Origin: Candidatus Pacearchaeota archaeon
Lineage (GTDB): Archaea; Nanobdellota; Nanobdellia; Pacearchaeales; GW2011-AR1
Assembly (NCBI GenBank): GCA_026395775.1
Contig: JAPLYA010000122.1
Location: 1 to 18,505, forward strand
DNA length: 18,505 nucleotides
Reading direction: 5' to 3'
Below are positions 6,666 through 12,891 of the stretch, one piece after another. The first letter of the stretch is position 1. Each line of letters begins with the position of its first letter. The notes below the pieces were generated by a model. That model was not told where the DNA came from, made no database searches, and was given only the letters and a program-made list of their open reading frames with translations. Both the position numbers and the translations under genes were made by a program.

Positions 6666-7363
6666 TATTTTTCCTCCATTTTTCTCAATGCTTTTTTCTG
6701 TAGTTCATAAATTTCTTTGCAAGCTTTCTTGCCAATTTTAACAGCTTCCTTTAGTTCTTCAGGACGAATTCTTCCATCTAACTGCAATAATGTTATTTCG
6801 CCAGATTTTGTGAAAGCCATTGGCATGTCTGTAGCCCCTTCTCCATCTTCATAATCTTCTTCTTCTTTTATTAAATCAACAACAATCTTGTCATCTATTT
6901 TACCTATTGAAACAGCTGAAACAAGCTCCTTCATTGATATTCCTGCTGAAGCTAAAGCCATAGAAGCTGCATTTATCCCAGCACATCTTGTTGAGGCATT
7001 TGCCTGTAAAATCATGATGTGAACATCAACAACAGTATTTGGATAAGATTCCAAATCAACAACAGAAGATAAAGCCCATTCTGTTACCTTACCTATCTCC
7101 TGGCTTCTTCTGTTTGGCCCAGGTCTCTTTCTCTCAGGAACAGAAAAACTCAACATATCATAATTGCATCTTAATAATCCTCTTTTTGGATCTTGCATAT
7201 GCTGTGGATGCATTTGTTTAGGCCCGTAAACAACAGCTATTGCAATTGTATCTCCAAATCGAAACATAGCAGAACCATCGGCATTTTTCACAACACCAAC
7301 TTTAGCTTCCATCTTTCTTGATTCATCAAATTTTCTTCCATCAAATCTCTTCGTGTATGCCAT
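6665..7363 (-). CDS. rrp41: Exosome complex catalytic subunit Rrp41
   Basis: 232 residues. This is the phosphorolytic 3'-5' exoribonuclease subunit of the archaeal exosome. It begins with the family's R.DGR..DE.R pattern (KRFDGRKFDESRKMEAKVGV). It carries the phosphate/RNA-binding Arg pair in ERKRPGPNRRSQEIGKV (Arg85-Arg86) and the catalytic Asp in ATDMPMAF (Asp179), equivalent to the 'EADMP' Asp of characterised archaeal Rrp41. LQANASTRCAGINAASMAL is also diagnostic. Its ATG overlaps the stop of the upstream 78-aa ORF by one base, and its stop overlaps the rrp42 ATG by one base, so three proteins are translationally chained. No catalytic residue appears to be lost. Confidence 0.97.
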   Translation of the reverse strand: MAYTKRFDGRKFDESRKMEAKVGVVKNADGSAMFRFGDTIAIAVVYGPKQMHPQHMQDPKRGLLRCNYDMLSFSVPERKRPGPNRRSQEIGKVTEWALSSVVDLESYPNTVVDVHIMILQANASTRCAGINAASMALASAGISMKELVSAVSIGKIDDKIVVDLIKEEEDYEDGEGATDMPMAFTKSGEITLLQLDGRIRPEELKEAVKIGKKACKEIYELQKKALRKMEEK

Positions 7364-7599
7364 TATTTTTTTCTACATTTAATTTCTAATTTAGTTGCTC
7401 CCCTCTTAAATAAGCTTCTTGCTGCATCTCCAAGGACAATCATATCTTCATTGCTTGTTCCAGCAGGGTAAATTAATTCATAGTTTGTTAAACTACTGCC
7501 GGATGTAAGAACTCCCCTCTCAACATAATCCTCCCCTGGTTCTCTTGCACTTTCTCCTTCTTTGAGTATTCTTCCTTTTACTCTATATCCATAATTCAT
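7363..7599 (-). CDS. Uncharacterised 78-aa protein wedged between rrp4 and rrp41
   Basis: 78 residues; I do not recognise a family. It starts MNYGYRVKGRILKEGESARE and contains YELIYPAGTSNEDMIVLGDA, then ARSLFKRGATKLEIKCRKK. Predicted layout: an N-terminal strand, an acidic loop, a strand (NYELIYPAG), an acidic helix start (SNEDMIVLGDAARSLFKRG) and a C-terminal basic strand (TKLEIKCRKK). It is a small basic-ended alpha/beta protein with a single Cys. It is coupled on both sides: its ATG overlaps the rrp4 stop (ATGA) and its stop overlaps the rrp41 start (TAATG). Most archaeal exosome operons run rrp4-rrp41-rrp42 directly, so this gene is an insertion into a conserved order. An exosome-associated role is inference from position only. 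A diverged small ribosomal protein is an alternative. Confidence 0.8.
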   Translation of the reverse strand: MNYGYRVKGRILKEGESAREPGEDYVERGVLTSGSSLTNYELIYPAGTSNEDMIVLGDAARSLFKRGATKLEIKCRKK

Positions 7600-8285
7600 T
7601 TTTTCCTCCCATCAAACCATTCTTTAACTTTTTCTGTCAAGCCCTCAACAAAACTTTTTTCAACAACAAATATTATTGCTTCCTTGGCTTTTAATTCATC
7701 TTCAACATTGCTTCCAGAAATCCAGATTACTCCATTCTGTCCGACAACAACATCGCATTTAGTCTCGTCCTTAATCATTTTTATCATGCTCCCCTCTCTT
7801 CCTATTACTCTTGGAACTTTATTTGAATTAATAAAGATAATCATCCCGTTTTCTAGTTTTCCTAGTCCTCGAAGCTTTATTGTTAAATCAACTCCTTTTG
7901 GTTTAACATTGTCTACCTTACATACAACCATATCTCCTATTGCTAAGAATTCAGTCAAATCTCCTTTGATAAATCTAGGACATTCTACAACAGGCAGAAA
8001 GCTTGAGTAGGGAGCATTAATATCCATCATCCAACCACTAAAATTAGCATCCAGCACTCTTCCAATTACAACATTTCCAGGTCGAGGCATGTATATCCCA
8101 GACAAAGGAATAATTTTGACTAATCTCCCAGAGATATCAATTAATCCAAACTTAGTTGCTAGAATTTCTTCTCCGTTTCTTCTTGTACCCTCTCCTGGCA
8201 AGTAATCAGAACCTTTTACAATAATTTCTCCTGGTATTCCTATTTCCCGCTTATTTTCTTCATTCATACTTTTTTCTTCATTCAT
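7596..8285 (-). CDS. rrp4: Exosome cap subunit Rrp4 (S1-KH RNA-binding protein)
   Basis: 229 residues. Rrp4 sits on the Rrp41/42 ring and feeds RNA into it. An N-terminal domain (about 15-60) contains the characteristic PGEIIVKGSDYLPGEGTRR and LIDISGRLVKIIPLSGIYMP. An S1 domain spans about 68-140 (PGNVVIGRVLDANFSGWMMD, then AIGDMVVCKVDNVKPKGVDL). A KH domain covers about 145-215, with the GxxG-type loop in PRVIGREGSMIKMIKDETKCDV. Length is normal. An 18-nt tandem duplication (ATGAATGAAGAAAA twice) makes a repeated MNEEKSMNEEN start, so Met7 (8267) is an equally plausible initiator. It begins 14 nt after the SBDS stop. Its TGA stop overlaps the next ATG. Confidence 0.95.
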   Translation of the reverse strand: MNEEKSMNEENKREIGIPGEIIVKGSDYLPGEGTRRNGEEILATKFGLIDISGRLVKIIPLSGIYMPRPGNVVIGRVLDANFSGWMMDINAPYSSFLPVVECPRFIKGDLTEFLAIGDMVVCKVDNVKPKGVDLTIKLRGLGKLENGMIIFINSNKVPRVIGREGSMIKMIKDETKCDVVVGQNGVIWISGSNVEDELKAKEAIIFVVEKSFVEGLTEKVKEWFDGRKK

Positions 8286-8299
8286 CTTAGTTTTTAAAC

Positions 8300-8974
8300 C
8301 TATTCTTTTATCTCTTCAGCTATTGAAGAGCCGTGGGTTACCCCATTTAATTTATCATAAAATTCCATCTGCAATCCAGAGGGAATATTAACGACACAGA
8401 CTAAATCTCCGTTGTCAAGCCAGCTTTCTTTTTCTTTATATTCATTCAATAAACCATAAACTTTCCCAGCATGAACAGCTGGAATTGTTATCTTCAATTT
8501 CTTGGTTGCAATCTTCAATGGCAGAATAGTTTTTAATTTGCTTGCAATTGAGTTTACTTGCTGATTAATCGGCTTATTTTCAACACTAATTCCTGCCTGA
8601 CCCATTGCCTCTTCTATTCTTTTCTCAGTAAAAGGCAGACCAGTTCTTGTATCAACGGCATTTTTAACAAAAAAAGCAACAACTTGCTTTATCCTGTTTT
8701 CTTGTTCTTGTCTCTTAAGTTCTAATGGCAGTTCAACTTCTCCATTTTTAACTATTCTTTCAGCAACATCCCTAGAGTTATCTGTTCCAAAACAATCTTT
8801 CAAATCACTTGTGCTAGCTTTGAGCCCTTTTTTAATATCATAGAAAATCTGATCTGTTGCCAAAACATTCTCAATTGTGCTTAATCCTTTTTTAAATTGG
8901 GATGCTTTATCAGCATTGACTAAAACTTCAAAATTCTTTCCTTTTGCTCTGTATCTCGCTGTAATATTAACCAT
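8300..8974 (-). CDS. sbds: Ribosome maturation protein SBDS/SDO1 homologue
   Basis: 224 residues, typical of archaeal SBDS. This is a three-domain protein that in eukaryotes works with an EF-2-like GTPase to release the anti-association factor eIF6 from the large subunit. The N-terminal FYSH domain is seen in ARYRAKGKNFEVLVNADKAS (5-24) and YDIKKGLKAS, with SDLKDCFGTDNSRDVAERIV. The central domain contains FVKNAVDTRTGLPFTEKRIE (about 102-121) and ENKPINQQVNSIASKLKTIL. The C-terminal ferredoxin-like domain contains KKLKITIPAVHAGKVYGLLN. It lies 6 nt after psmA and 14 nt before rrp4, the usual archaeal psmA-SBDS-exosome order. Confidence 0.95.
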   Translation of the reverse strand: MVNITARYRAKGKNFEVLVNADKASQFKKGLSTIENVLATDQIFYDIKKGLKASTSDLKDCFGTDNSRDVAERIVKNGEVELPLELKRQEQENRIKQVVAFFVKNAVDTRTGLPFTEKRIEEAMGQAGISVENKPINQQVNSIASKLKTILPLKIATKKLKITIPAVHAGKVYGLLNEYKEKESWLDNGDLVCVVNIPSGLQMEFYDKLNGVTHGSSIAEEIKE

Positions 8975-8980
8975 TTTAAT

Positions 8981-9703
8981 CTATCGCACGTATTTTTTAA
9001 TTTCCTCTTCGTCAAGTCTTACTAATTTTTTATCTTTGATTGTGATATAACAAACATCAAATCTGCTTGTTTCAAAATTTTTTGCTAGCAATTTCTTGAA
9101 AATTTTAAATCCTAGTTTTATTGCATCATCAATAGTCAAGTCAAAGTTTTCTTCTCTCAACATTTCTCTTATTCTTTCATCATTTTCTCCAATAGCACTG
9201 GCTTTGTACTCATAATAATTTCCAGTAACGTCAGAAACAAACAACTTGCTCTTAGCTCCAGAAAGTCCAGCAACCATTATTGAAACTCCAAATGGTCTTG
9301 CTCCGCCATATTGGGTAAATGCTTGCTTCAAATCAGAAATTTCTTTTATTATGGATTCAACATCTATCCCAGAATCATAGGTTACTTGATGCTGTTGAGC
9401 TAAAAGCTGCGCTTTTTCAATTAATATTCTTGAGTCGCTTAATATTCCAGCTGCACTTGCTATGATGTGGTCATCTACTTCCTGTATTTTGTTTGCAGAT
9501 TCATTGACAATAAGCTTATCTCTCGTTCTTTTATCTGCAATTATCACAATACCATCTTTACAAGAAAATCCAATGCTAGCCGAACCAAGTCTCACTGTTT
9601 TTTCAGCATATTCAACTTGTAATAAATGTCCATCTGGAGAAAACATGGTCGCAGCTCTATCATAGCCCATTACCTGATTTTGCATTTCCATTGGTACATC
9701 CAT
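8981..9703 (-). CDS. psmA: 20S proteasome alpha subunit
   Basis: 240 residues. The signature N-terminal block, GYDRAATMFSPDGHLLQVEYA (13-33), forms the gate-lining H0 helix of archaeal alpha subunits. It is followed by ADKRT, IQEVDDHIIASAAGILSDSR and YGGARPFGVSIMVAG. Alpha subunits form the outer heptameric rings, control substrate entry and have no catalytic Thr. It heads the operon psmA-SBDS-rrp4-x-rrp41-rrp42. The best TATA-like run (CTTTTTAATTTAAA, 9711-9724) is only 8-21 nt before Met1 but about 26 nt before Met5 (9691). If transcription is leaderless, Met5 (MEMQNQ...) may be the real start. Confidence 0.97.
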   Translation of the reverse strand: MDVPMEMQNQVMGYDRAATMFSPDGHLLQVEYAEKTVRLGSASIGFSCKDGIVIIADKRTRDKLIVNESANKIQEVDDHIIASAAGILSDSRILIEKAQLLAQQHQVTYDSGIDVESIIKEISDLKQAFTQYGGARPFGVSIMVAGLSGAKSKLFVSDVTGNYYEYKASAIGENDERIREMLREENFDLTIDDAIKLGFKIFKKLLAKNFETSRFDVCYITIKDKKLVRLDEEEIKKYVR

Positions 9704-9825
9704 TTTTAGTTTTAAATTAAAAAGAGGGTAATCCCTAATTTATTTTCCTTTTCCTCAACCTGTTTTTTAAGCTAAGGGGGTTTAAAAAACTTGTGGTATT
9801 CTAGTTTTTCCATGTATCATAACTC
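9704..9825. promoter_or_regulatory. psmA upstream region with inverted repeats
   Basis: A TATA-like element is at 9711-9724 (minus strand). AGGGTAATCCCT (9725-9736) is a small interrupted palindrome just upstream of it. A 9-bp exact inverted repeat, GTTTTTTAA 9762-9770 with TTAAAAAAC 9782-9790, encloses a G-rich loop. No gene is seen. These are candidate regulator sites for the proteasome/exosome operon; none is proven. Confidence 0.4.
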
Positions 9826-9971
9826 AGAATTAAAAGAAAAACTCTTTAGTCGCGGGGTTGTGGGTCTTCACTGGCTTAAAAACTGTTTGCCTCAATTAAA
9901 AAACCAATCTATCTAATTTTAAGTATACTAAAATAGTTTTGATTTTAATAACAAGGTTAGTTATTAACTCT
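9826..9971 (+). repeat. Dispersed intergenic element, copy D (long)
   Basis: The left arm TAAAAGAAAAACT (9831-9843) is identical to copy I, followed by CGCGGGGTTGTGGGTCTTCA, close to CGCGAGGTTGTGGGTTTTCA of copy I. The right part has AAGTATACTAAAATAGTTTTG, and GTTAGTTATTAACTCT (9956-9971) is identical to copy E. The right end overlaps the pop5 3' end: on the minus strand GAGAGTTAA encodes its final Glu-Ser-stop. Confidence 0.6.
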
Positions 9972-10236
9972 CCAGCCCCTTTAATGTTCCAGAAACCTTC
10001 TTAACTTGAATTCCTGCAAGTAAAAGCCCAGCTTTAACTTTATCAAGCTCTTTTCTATTAACAGCCAGAACTTTCCCAACAAACATAGGGCTTGCCTTGC
10101 TATATCCTAAGATTCCAATATAATCAAGAATAGCTTTTTCAACATCTTCTTTACTTGCTTCTACTAGCAAGTATCTCTTATTCTCCCTAAAACTAGGTTT
10201 CAAGCTTTTCTCTTTCTTTCGTTTGTTATTTGGCAT
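9964..10236 (-). CDS. rnp2: RNase P protein component Pop5 (Rnp2)
   Basis: 90 residues. The Pop5 pattern is visible: KPSFRENKRYLLVEAS (13-28), where family members have 'lpSlRekkRYl.fev', an amphipathic helix (KEDVEKAILDYIGILGYSKA), a central strand (VGKVLAVNRKELDKVKAGLL) and the C-terminal VSGTLKGL, matching the conserved 'vSGTiKgl'. Pop5 forms a heterotetramer with Rpp30 that activates the RNase P RNA for tRNA 5' maturation. It is somewhat short (family about 100-140). It is 2 nt downstream of the 61-aa ORF and, as in other archaea, lies upstream of psmA. The usual neighbour rpp30 is not seen here. The last codons are supplied by dispersed-element copy D. Confidence 0.85.
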   Translation of the reverse strand: MPNNKRKKEKSLKPSFRENKRYLLVEASKEDVEKAILDYIGILGYSKASPMFVGKVLAVNRKELDKVKAGLLLAGIQVKKVSGTLKGLES

Positions 10237-10238
10237 TT

Positions 10239-10424
10239 TTATAATTGAATATATGTTTCATTACCAACATGGATTACATTAAGATGAAGAGTTCTTACAG
10301 GGGGTTTTGGGGATTGGTGACCTCTTGGTAAACCAACGCCAATTAAATCTTCTCTTCTAGCTTCTTCAATTAGCTTCAAATTAGGCGGTGGATTATATTT
10401 TATTGGCATTGTATCTTCTGGCAT
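10239..10424 (-). CDS. 61-aa protein upstream of pop5, unknown
   Basis: 61 residues, unrecognised. It contains MPIKYNPPPNLKLIEEARRE, a basic Gly/Pro-rich middle (GVGLPRGHQSPKPPVRT) and a C-terminal strand-like LHLNVIHVGNETYIQL. No membrane segment is present. The start at 10424 is supported by a TATA-like AATATTTTAAAC (10445-10456) at 21-32 nt upstream, giving a leaderless start at Met1. It ends 2 nt before the pop5 ATG, so both share a transcript. In many archaea this operon position holds rpp30 or eL15, neither of which this resembles. It may be a short RNase P- or ribosome-linked protein, by context only. Confidence 0.6.
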   Translation of the reverse strand: MPEDTMPIKYNPPPNLKLIEEARREDLIGVGLPRGHQSPKPPVRTLHLNVIHVGNETYIQL

Positions 10425-10444
10425 AATTATAATAAGAAACTTGT

Positions 10445-10456
10445 GTTTAAAATATT
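10445..10456 (-). promoter_or_regulatory. TATA box of the 61-aa/pop5 operon
   Basis: AATATTTTAAAC on the minus strand, 21-32 nt upstream of the ATG at 10424, the spacing seen for leaderless archaeal transcripts. Confidence 0.5.
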
Positions 10457-10480
10457 ATCTAAAGATAAGAATCTTAATTG

Positions 10481-10584
10481 TTAATAAAAAAGCTACTTAG
10501 CCGCAGGAAAAATTGAGTTCATTGTTTTAAAAAACAACTAACTACCACTTCAGATATACTAAAACTAAGTTAGTTATTAACTCT
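10481..10584 (+). repeat. Dispersed intergenic element, copy E
   Basis: It contains GCCGCAGGAAAAATTG (10500-10515; identical in copy B), overlapping GGAAAAATTGAGTTCA (10506-10521; identical in copy F). A TTGTTTTAAAAAACAA hairpin is central. The right end is GTTAGTTATTAACTCT (10569-10584; identical in copy D). It fills the gap between the cysteine-rich protein gene and the pop5 operon. Confidence 0.65.
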
Positions 10585-10589
10585 AAAAT

Positions 10590-10928
10590 CTATTCTTCAA
10601 CACACTTTCCCTGTATACAAGAACAAGAAGTCTCTCGGCAGTTATAAACAGCCAAACACATCACACCCGAGCAATTTCCCATGTTTTCTTGAATAATAGA
10701 AGCATTTTGCTTTGAAACACAAATATCATTTCCGCCCATTGAACAGCCACAGCAACCCGTTGCTTGTTTGATACAATCAGCATCACTTAAACATTCTACC
10801 TCATTCATCGGGTTGCTGTTTCTTAGTTCCCTCTTTTTAATCTCAAGAACAACAATCACTAGCAAGATAGCCACAATAATTATCCCAGCTAATGCCCAAT
10901 AGTTTTGTTTTAATTTTATTCTTTCCAT
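10590..10928 (-). CDS. Membrane-anchored cysteine-rich protein (12 Cys), unknown
   Basis: 112 residues. A single hydrophobic helix at about 11-29 (ALAGIIIVAILLVIVVLEI) after a basic MERIKLKQ start acts as signal anchor, placing the rest outside the cell. The outer part holds twelve cysteines (46, 52, 59, 60, 62, 70, 86, 91, 97, 102, 104, 109), with clusters such as ECLSDADC, GCCGC and SCSCIQGKC, presumably six disulfides or a metal site. The C..D.DC...CC.C arrangement resembles small secreted cysteine-knot-like domains, but I cannot name the family. It has its own palindromic TATA region (10947-10959). Its 3' end is within 6 nt of element copy E. Its role could be in surface contact; that is speculation. 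Confidence 0.75.
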   Translation of the reverse strand: MERIKLKQNYWALAGIIIVAILLVIVVLEIKKRELRNSNPMNEVECLSDADCIKQATGCCGCSMGGNDICVSKQNASIIQENMGNCSGVMCLAVYNCRETSCSCIQGKCVEE

Positions 10929-10946
10929 AACTATTAGTAGTCTATC

Positions 10947-10959
10947 GATTTATTAAATC
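10947..10959 (-). promoter_or_regulatory. Palindromic TATA box of the cysteine-rich protein gene
   Basis: GATTTATTAAATC is a palindrome around a central T, 19-31 nt upstream of the ATG at 10928. It fits a leaderless promoter and could also bind a dimeric regulator. Confidence 0.5.
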
Positions 10960-10969
10960 TTTCTTATTT

Positions 10970-11086
10970 GTTAAAAAGAAAACTCTTTGGTTGCGGGAAA
11001 AATTGAGTTCAAAGCTTTGACTTCAATGCTTAAACCCATAAAACAATTAAAAAGTAAACTGAAATAGTTTAATATTTATCTCTCAA
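10970..11086 (+). repeat. Dispersed intergenic element, copy F
   Basis: Left arm: GTTAAAAAGAAAACTCTTTG, then GGAAAAATTGAGTTCA (10996-11011; identical in copy E). The centre is the exact 12-nt palindrome TCAAAGCTTTGA (11008-11019). Right arm: AAAGTAAACTGAAATAGTTT followed by AATATTTATCTCTCAAG. It lies in a divergent intergenic region and so cannot be a 3' UTR of either neighbour. Confidence 0.65.
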
Positions 11087-11101
11087 GCAATATAACAACA
11101 T

Positions 11102-11109
11102 TTATATAA
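11102..11109 (+). promoter_or_regulatory. TATA box of the 124-aa gene
   Basis: TTATATAA centred about 25 nt upstream of the ATG at 11130; a leaderless arrangement. Confidence 0.6.
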
Positions 11110-11129
11110 TTCTAAGCTTAATTGCTATT

Positions 11130-11504
11130 ATGGGCAGTTTTATAGAGCTAAATGACACATTGCAAATAATAACAGAGCAGGGTTTTCCTAATGAATTAAA
11201 TCTTGAGAGGCATAAGCAAAATCCATTTACAGCAGAGAATTTTAAAGGCAAGATTTTTGAATTTTGCAATAAAAGAGGAGCTAGAATTTATCACCAATCT
11301 CCAACAAGGTGTTTTTTAGTTCATAATATAAATAGTAAATGGCTTTATTGGGGCAAGGTTTTAATAATTGAACAGACAATAAAAGGAGAAGACAAAGAAA
11401 ACCACACAACTTCGGGCAAATATAAAATAATTGAAATTTATCATCCAGAATATCAAGAACAGATTACAAAACACGAGTCTCCAGAAGGTTTAAGCTACTT
11501 ATAA
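11130..11504 (+). CDS. Uncharacterised 124-aa soluble protein
   Basis: 124 residues, family not recognised. It has the composition of a folded beta-rich domain: MGSFIELNDTLQIITEQGFP at the start, KGKIFEFCNKRGARIYHQSP (about 39-58), then TRCFLVHNINSKWLYWGKVL. Near the end come IEQTIKGEDKENHTTSGKYK and IIEIYHPEYQEQITKHESPEG. Aromatic and Gly-rich strands and the WLYWGK motif suggest a small barrel or binding domain. There is no signal peptide or membrane helix. A TATA box 25 nt upstream fixes the start. RNase J follows 49 nt later with its own TATA-like box at 11514-11523, so co-transcription is possible but not required. No function should be assigned from this alone. Confidence 0.75.
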   Translation: MGSFIELNDTLQIITEQGFPNELNLERHKQNPFTAENFKGKIFEFCNKRGARIYHQSPTRCFLVHNINSKWLYWGKVLIIEQTIKGEDKENHTTSGKYKIIEIYHPEYQEQITKHESPEGLSYL

Positions 11505-11513
11505 AACAAACAT

Positions 11514-11523
11514 TTATAATCCC
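11514..11523 (+). promoter_or_regulatory. TATA-like box before RNase J
   Basis: ATTTATAATC, centred about 36 nt before the RNase J ATG, predicting a short leader of roughly 10 nt. It sits in the 49-nt gap after the preceding gene. Confidence 0.5.
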
Positions 11524-11553
11524 AATTTAACTATTTCTAAAAAAGATATTCAA

Positions 11554-12891
11554 ATGAAAATATTTACAATAGGCGGATATGGCGAAGTAGGCAAGAATAT
11601 GACTGCTGTTCAAATTGGTGATGATGTCGTCATATTTGATGCGGGTTTATATTTGCCCCCAATAGTGGAACTAGAGGAAAACGAGCGATTTGGGCTAATG
11701 AATGAAAAGCATTTGAGAAGAATTCAGGCAATTCCAAATGATACAGTTCTAGATCAGTTAGGTTTAAGAAACAAAGTTCGAGCAATGTTAATTGGTCACG
11801 CCCATCTTGATCATGTTGGAGCTATTCCTTATCTTGCTCCGAGATACAACGCAGATGTTCTTGGAACACCATTCACTATGAATGTTCTAAAATCAATAAT
11901 GAGAGATGAAAAAACTTCAATACATAATCAATTGAAAGTAGTTCAGCCGAATTCTTCAATAGCAATAAAATCCAAGTCCAACTTAAGAGCAGAATTTATT
12001 AACATAACTCATTCTACTCTACAGTGCAGCATGCTTGCTCTGCATACAAAAGAAGGAGTTGTTTTGTATGCAAATGATTTCAAATTTGACAATTCTCCTC
12101 AACTAGGCAAGAAACCAAACTATGATGCTTTGAAAGCCGTAGCTAAAGAAGGAGTTAAAGCTTTGATTGTGGAAAGCTTGTATGCAGACGAGGAAAGAAA
12201 AACTCCAAGTGAAAAAGTCGCCCGGAGTCTATTGGAAGATGTAATGCTAACAACAGATAATGAAAATGCAGGAATACTAGTTACAACCTTCTCAAGCCAC
12301 ATAGCCAGATTAAAGAGTATTGTCAATTTTAGTAATCAACTCGGAAGAAAAGCTGTTTTCGCAGGTAGAAGTCTAAACAAGTATATGCAAGCTGCAATTG
12401 ATGCAAAATTATGCCCTTTTAACAAAGATGTTATTCTCCTTGCCTATAGAAAACAAGCAGAATCATTTTTCAAGAGAATAAATAAGAACAAAAAAGATTA
12501 TGTTATTGTTTGTACAGGGCATCAGGGCGAGCCTCACAGCATGCTTGATAGAATTTCAAGAAGAGAAACAACTCTTCAGTTAGATCCAAATGATCATGTT
12601 ATTTTTTCTTCAAAAACAATCCCAACAGAAATTAATATTGCAAATAAAGGCCAGCTGGATAAAAGACTAAAACATTTTGGTTGCAGAATTTTTAATGAAG
12701 TTCATGTCTCAGGACATGCGGGCAGAGAAGACCTGAGAGATTTTATCAACATGATTAATCCAGAGCATATTATTCCAGCTCACGGGGATTTGCCAAAGCT
12801 TTCAGCTTTGGCTGAATTAGCAACAGAGCTTGGTTATAAACTTGGAAAAACCTGCCACATCATGCAGGACCTGCAGAGTTTAGAAGTTTAG
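11554..12891 (+). CDS. rnj: Archaeal ribonuclease J (MBL-fold/beta-CASP exoribonuclease)
   Basis: 445 residues, the length of archaeal RNase J without the bacterial C-terminal domain. Metal ligands are visible. Motif 2 is GHAHLDHVGAIP (His82, His84, Asp86, His87), motif 3 ITHS (His153) and motif 4 ANDFKFD (Asp175). The beta-CASP part includes TFSSHIARLKSI and FAGRSLNKYM. The C-terminal motifs are HVSGHAGREDLRDFI (His384, His388) and IIPAHGD (His410). Family members degrade RNA 5' to 3', preferring 5'-monophosphate ends, so this enzyme complements the 3'-5' exosome encoded on the other strand. FDAGLYLP (motif 1 region) is also present. Its TAG stop abuts the stop of the convergent TGA-interrupted frame with no gap. 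Confidence 0.93.
   Translation: MKIFTIGGYGEVGKNMTAVQIGDDVVIFDAGLYLPPIVELEENERFGLMNEKHLRRIQAIPNDTVLDQLGLRNKVRAMLIGHAHLDHVGAIPYLAPRYNADVLGTPFTMNVLKSIMRDEKTSIHNQLKVVQPNSSIAIKSKSNLRAEFINITHSTLQCSMLALHTKEGVVLYANDFKFDNSPQLGKKPNYDALKAVAKEGVKALIVESLYADEERKTPSEKVARSLLEDVMLTTDNENAGILVTTFSSHIARLKSIVNFSNQLGRKAVFAGRSLNKYMQAAIDAKLCPFNKDVILLAYRKQAESFFKRINKNKKDYVIVCTGHQGEPHSMLDRISRRETTLQLDPNDHVIFSSKTIPTEINIANKGQLDKRLKHFGCRIFNEVHVSGHAGREDLRDFINMINPEHIIPAHGDLPKLSALAELATELGYKLGKTCHIMQDLQSLEV

Noticed and set aside
7684..8010. 108-codon open frame on the + strand
   Set aside because: Antisense to the S1-KH coding region of rrp4.
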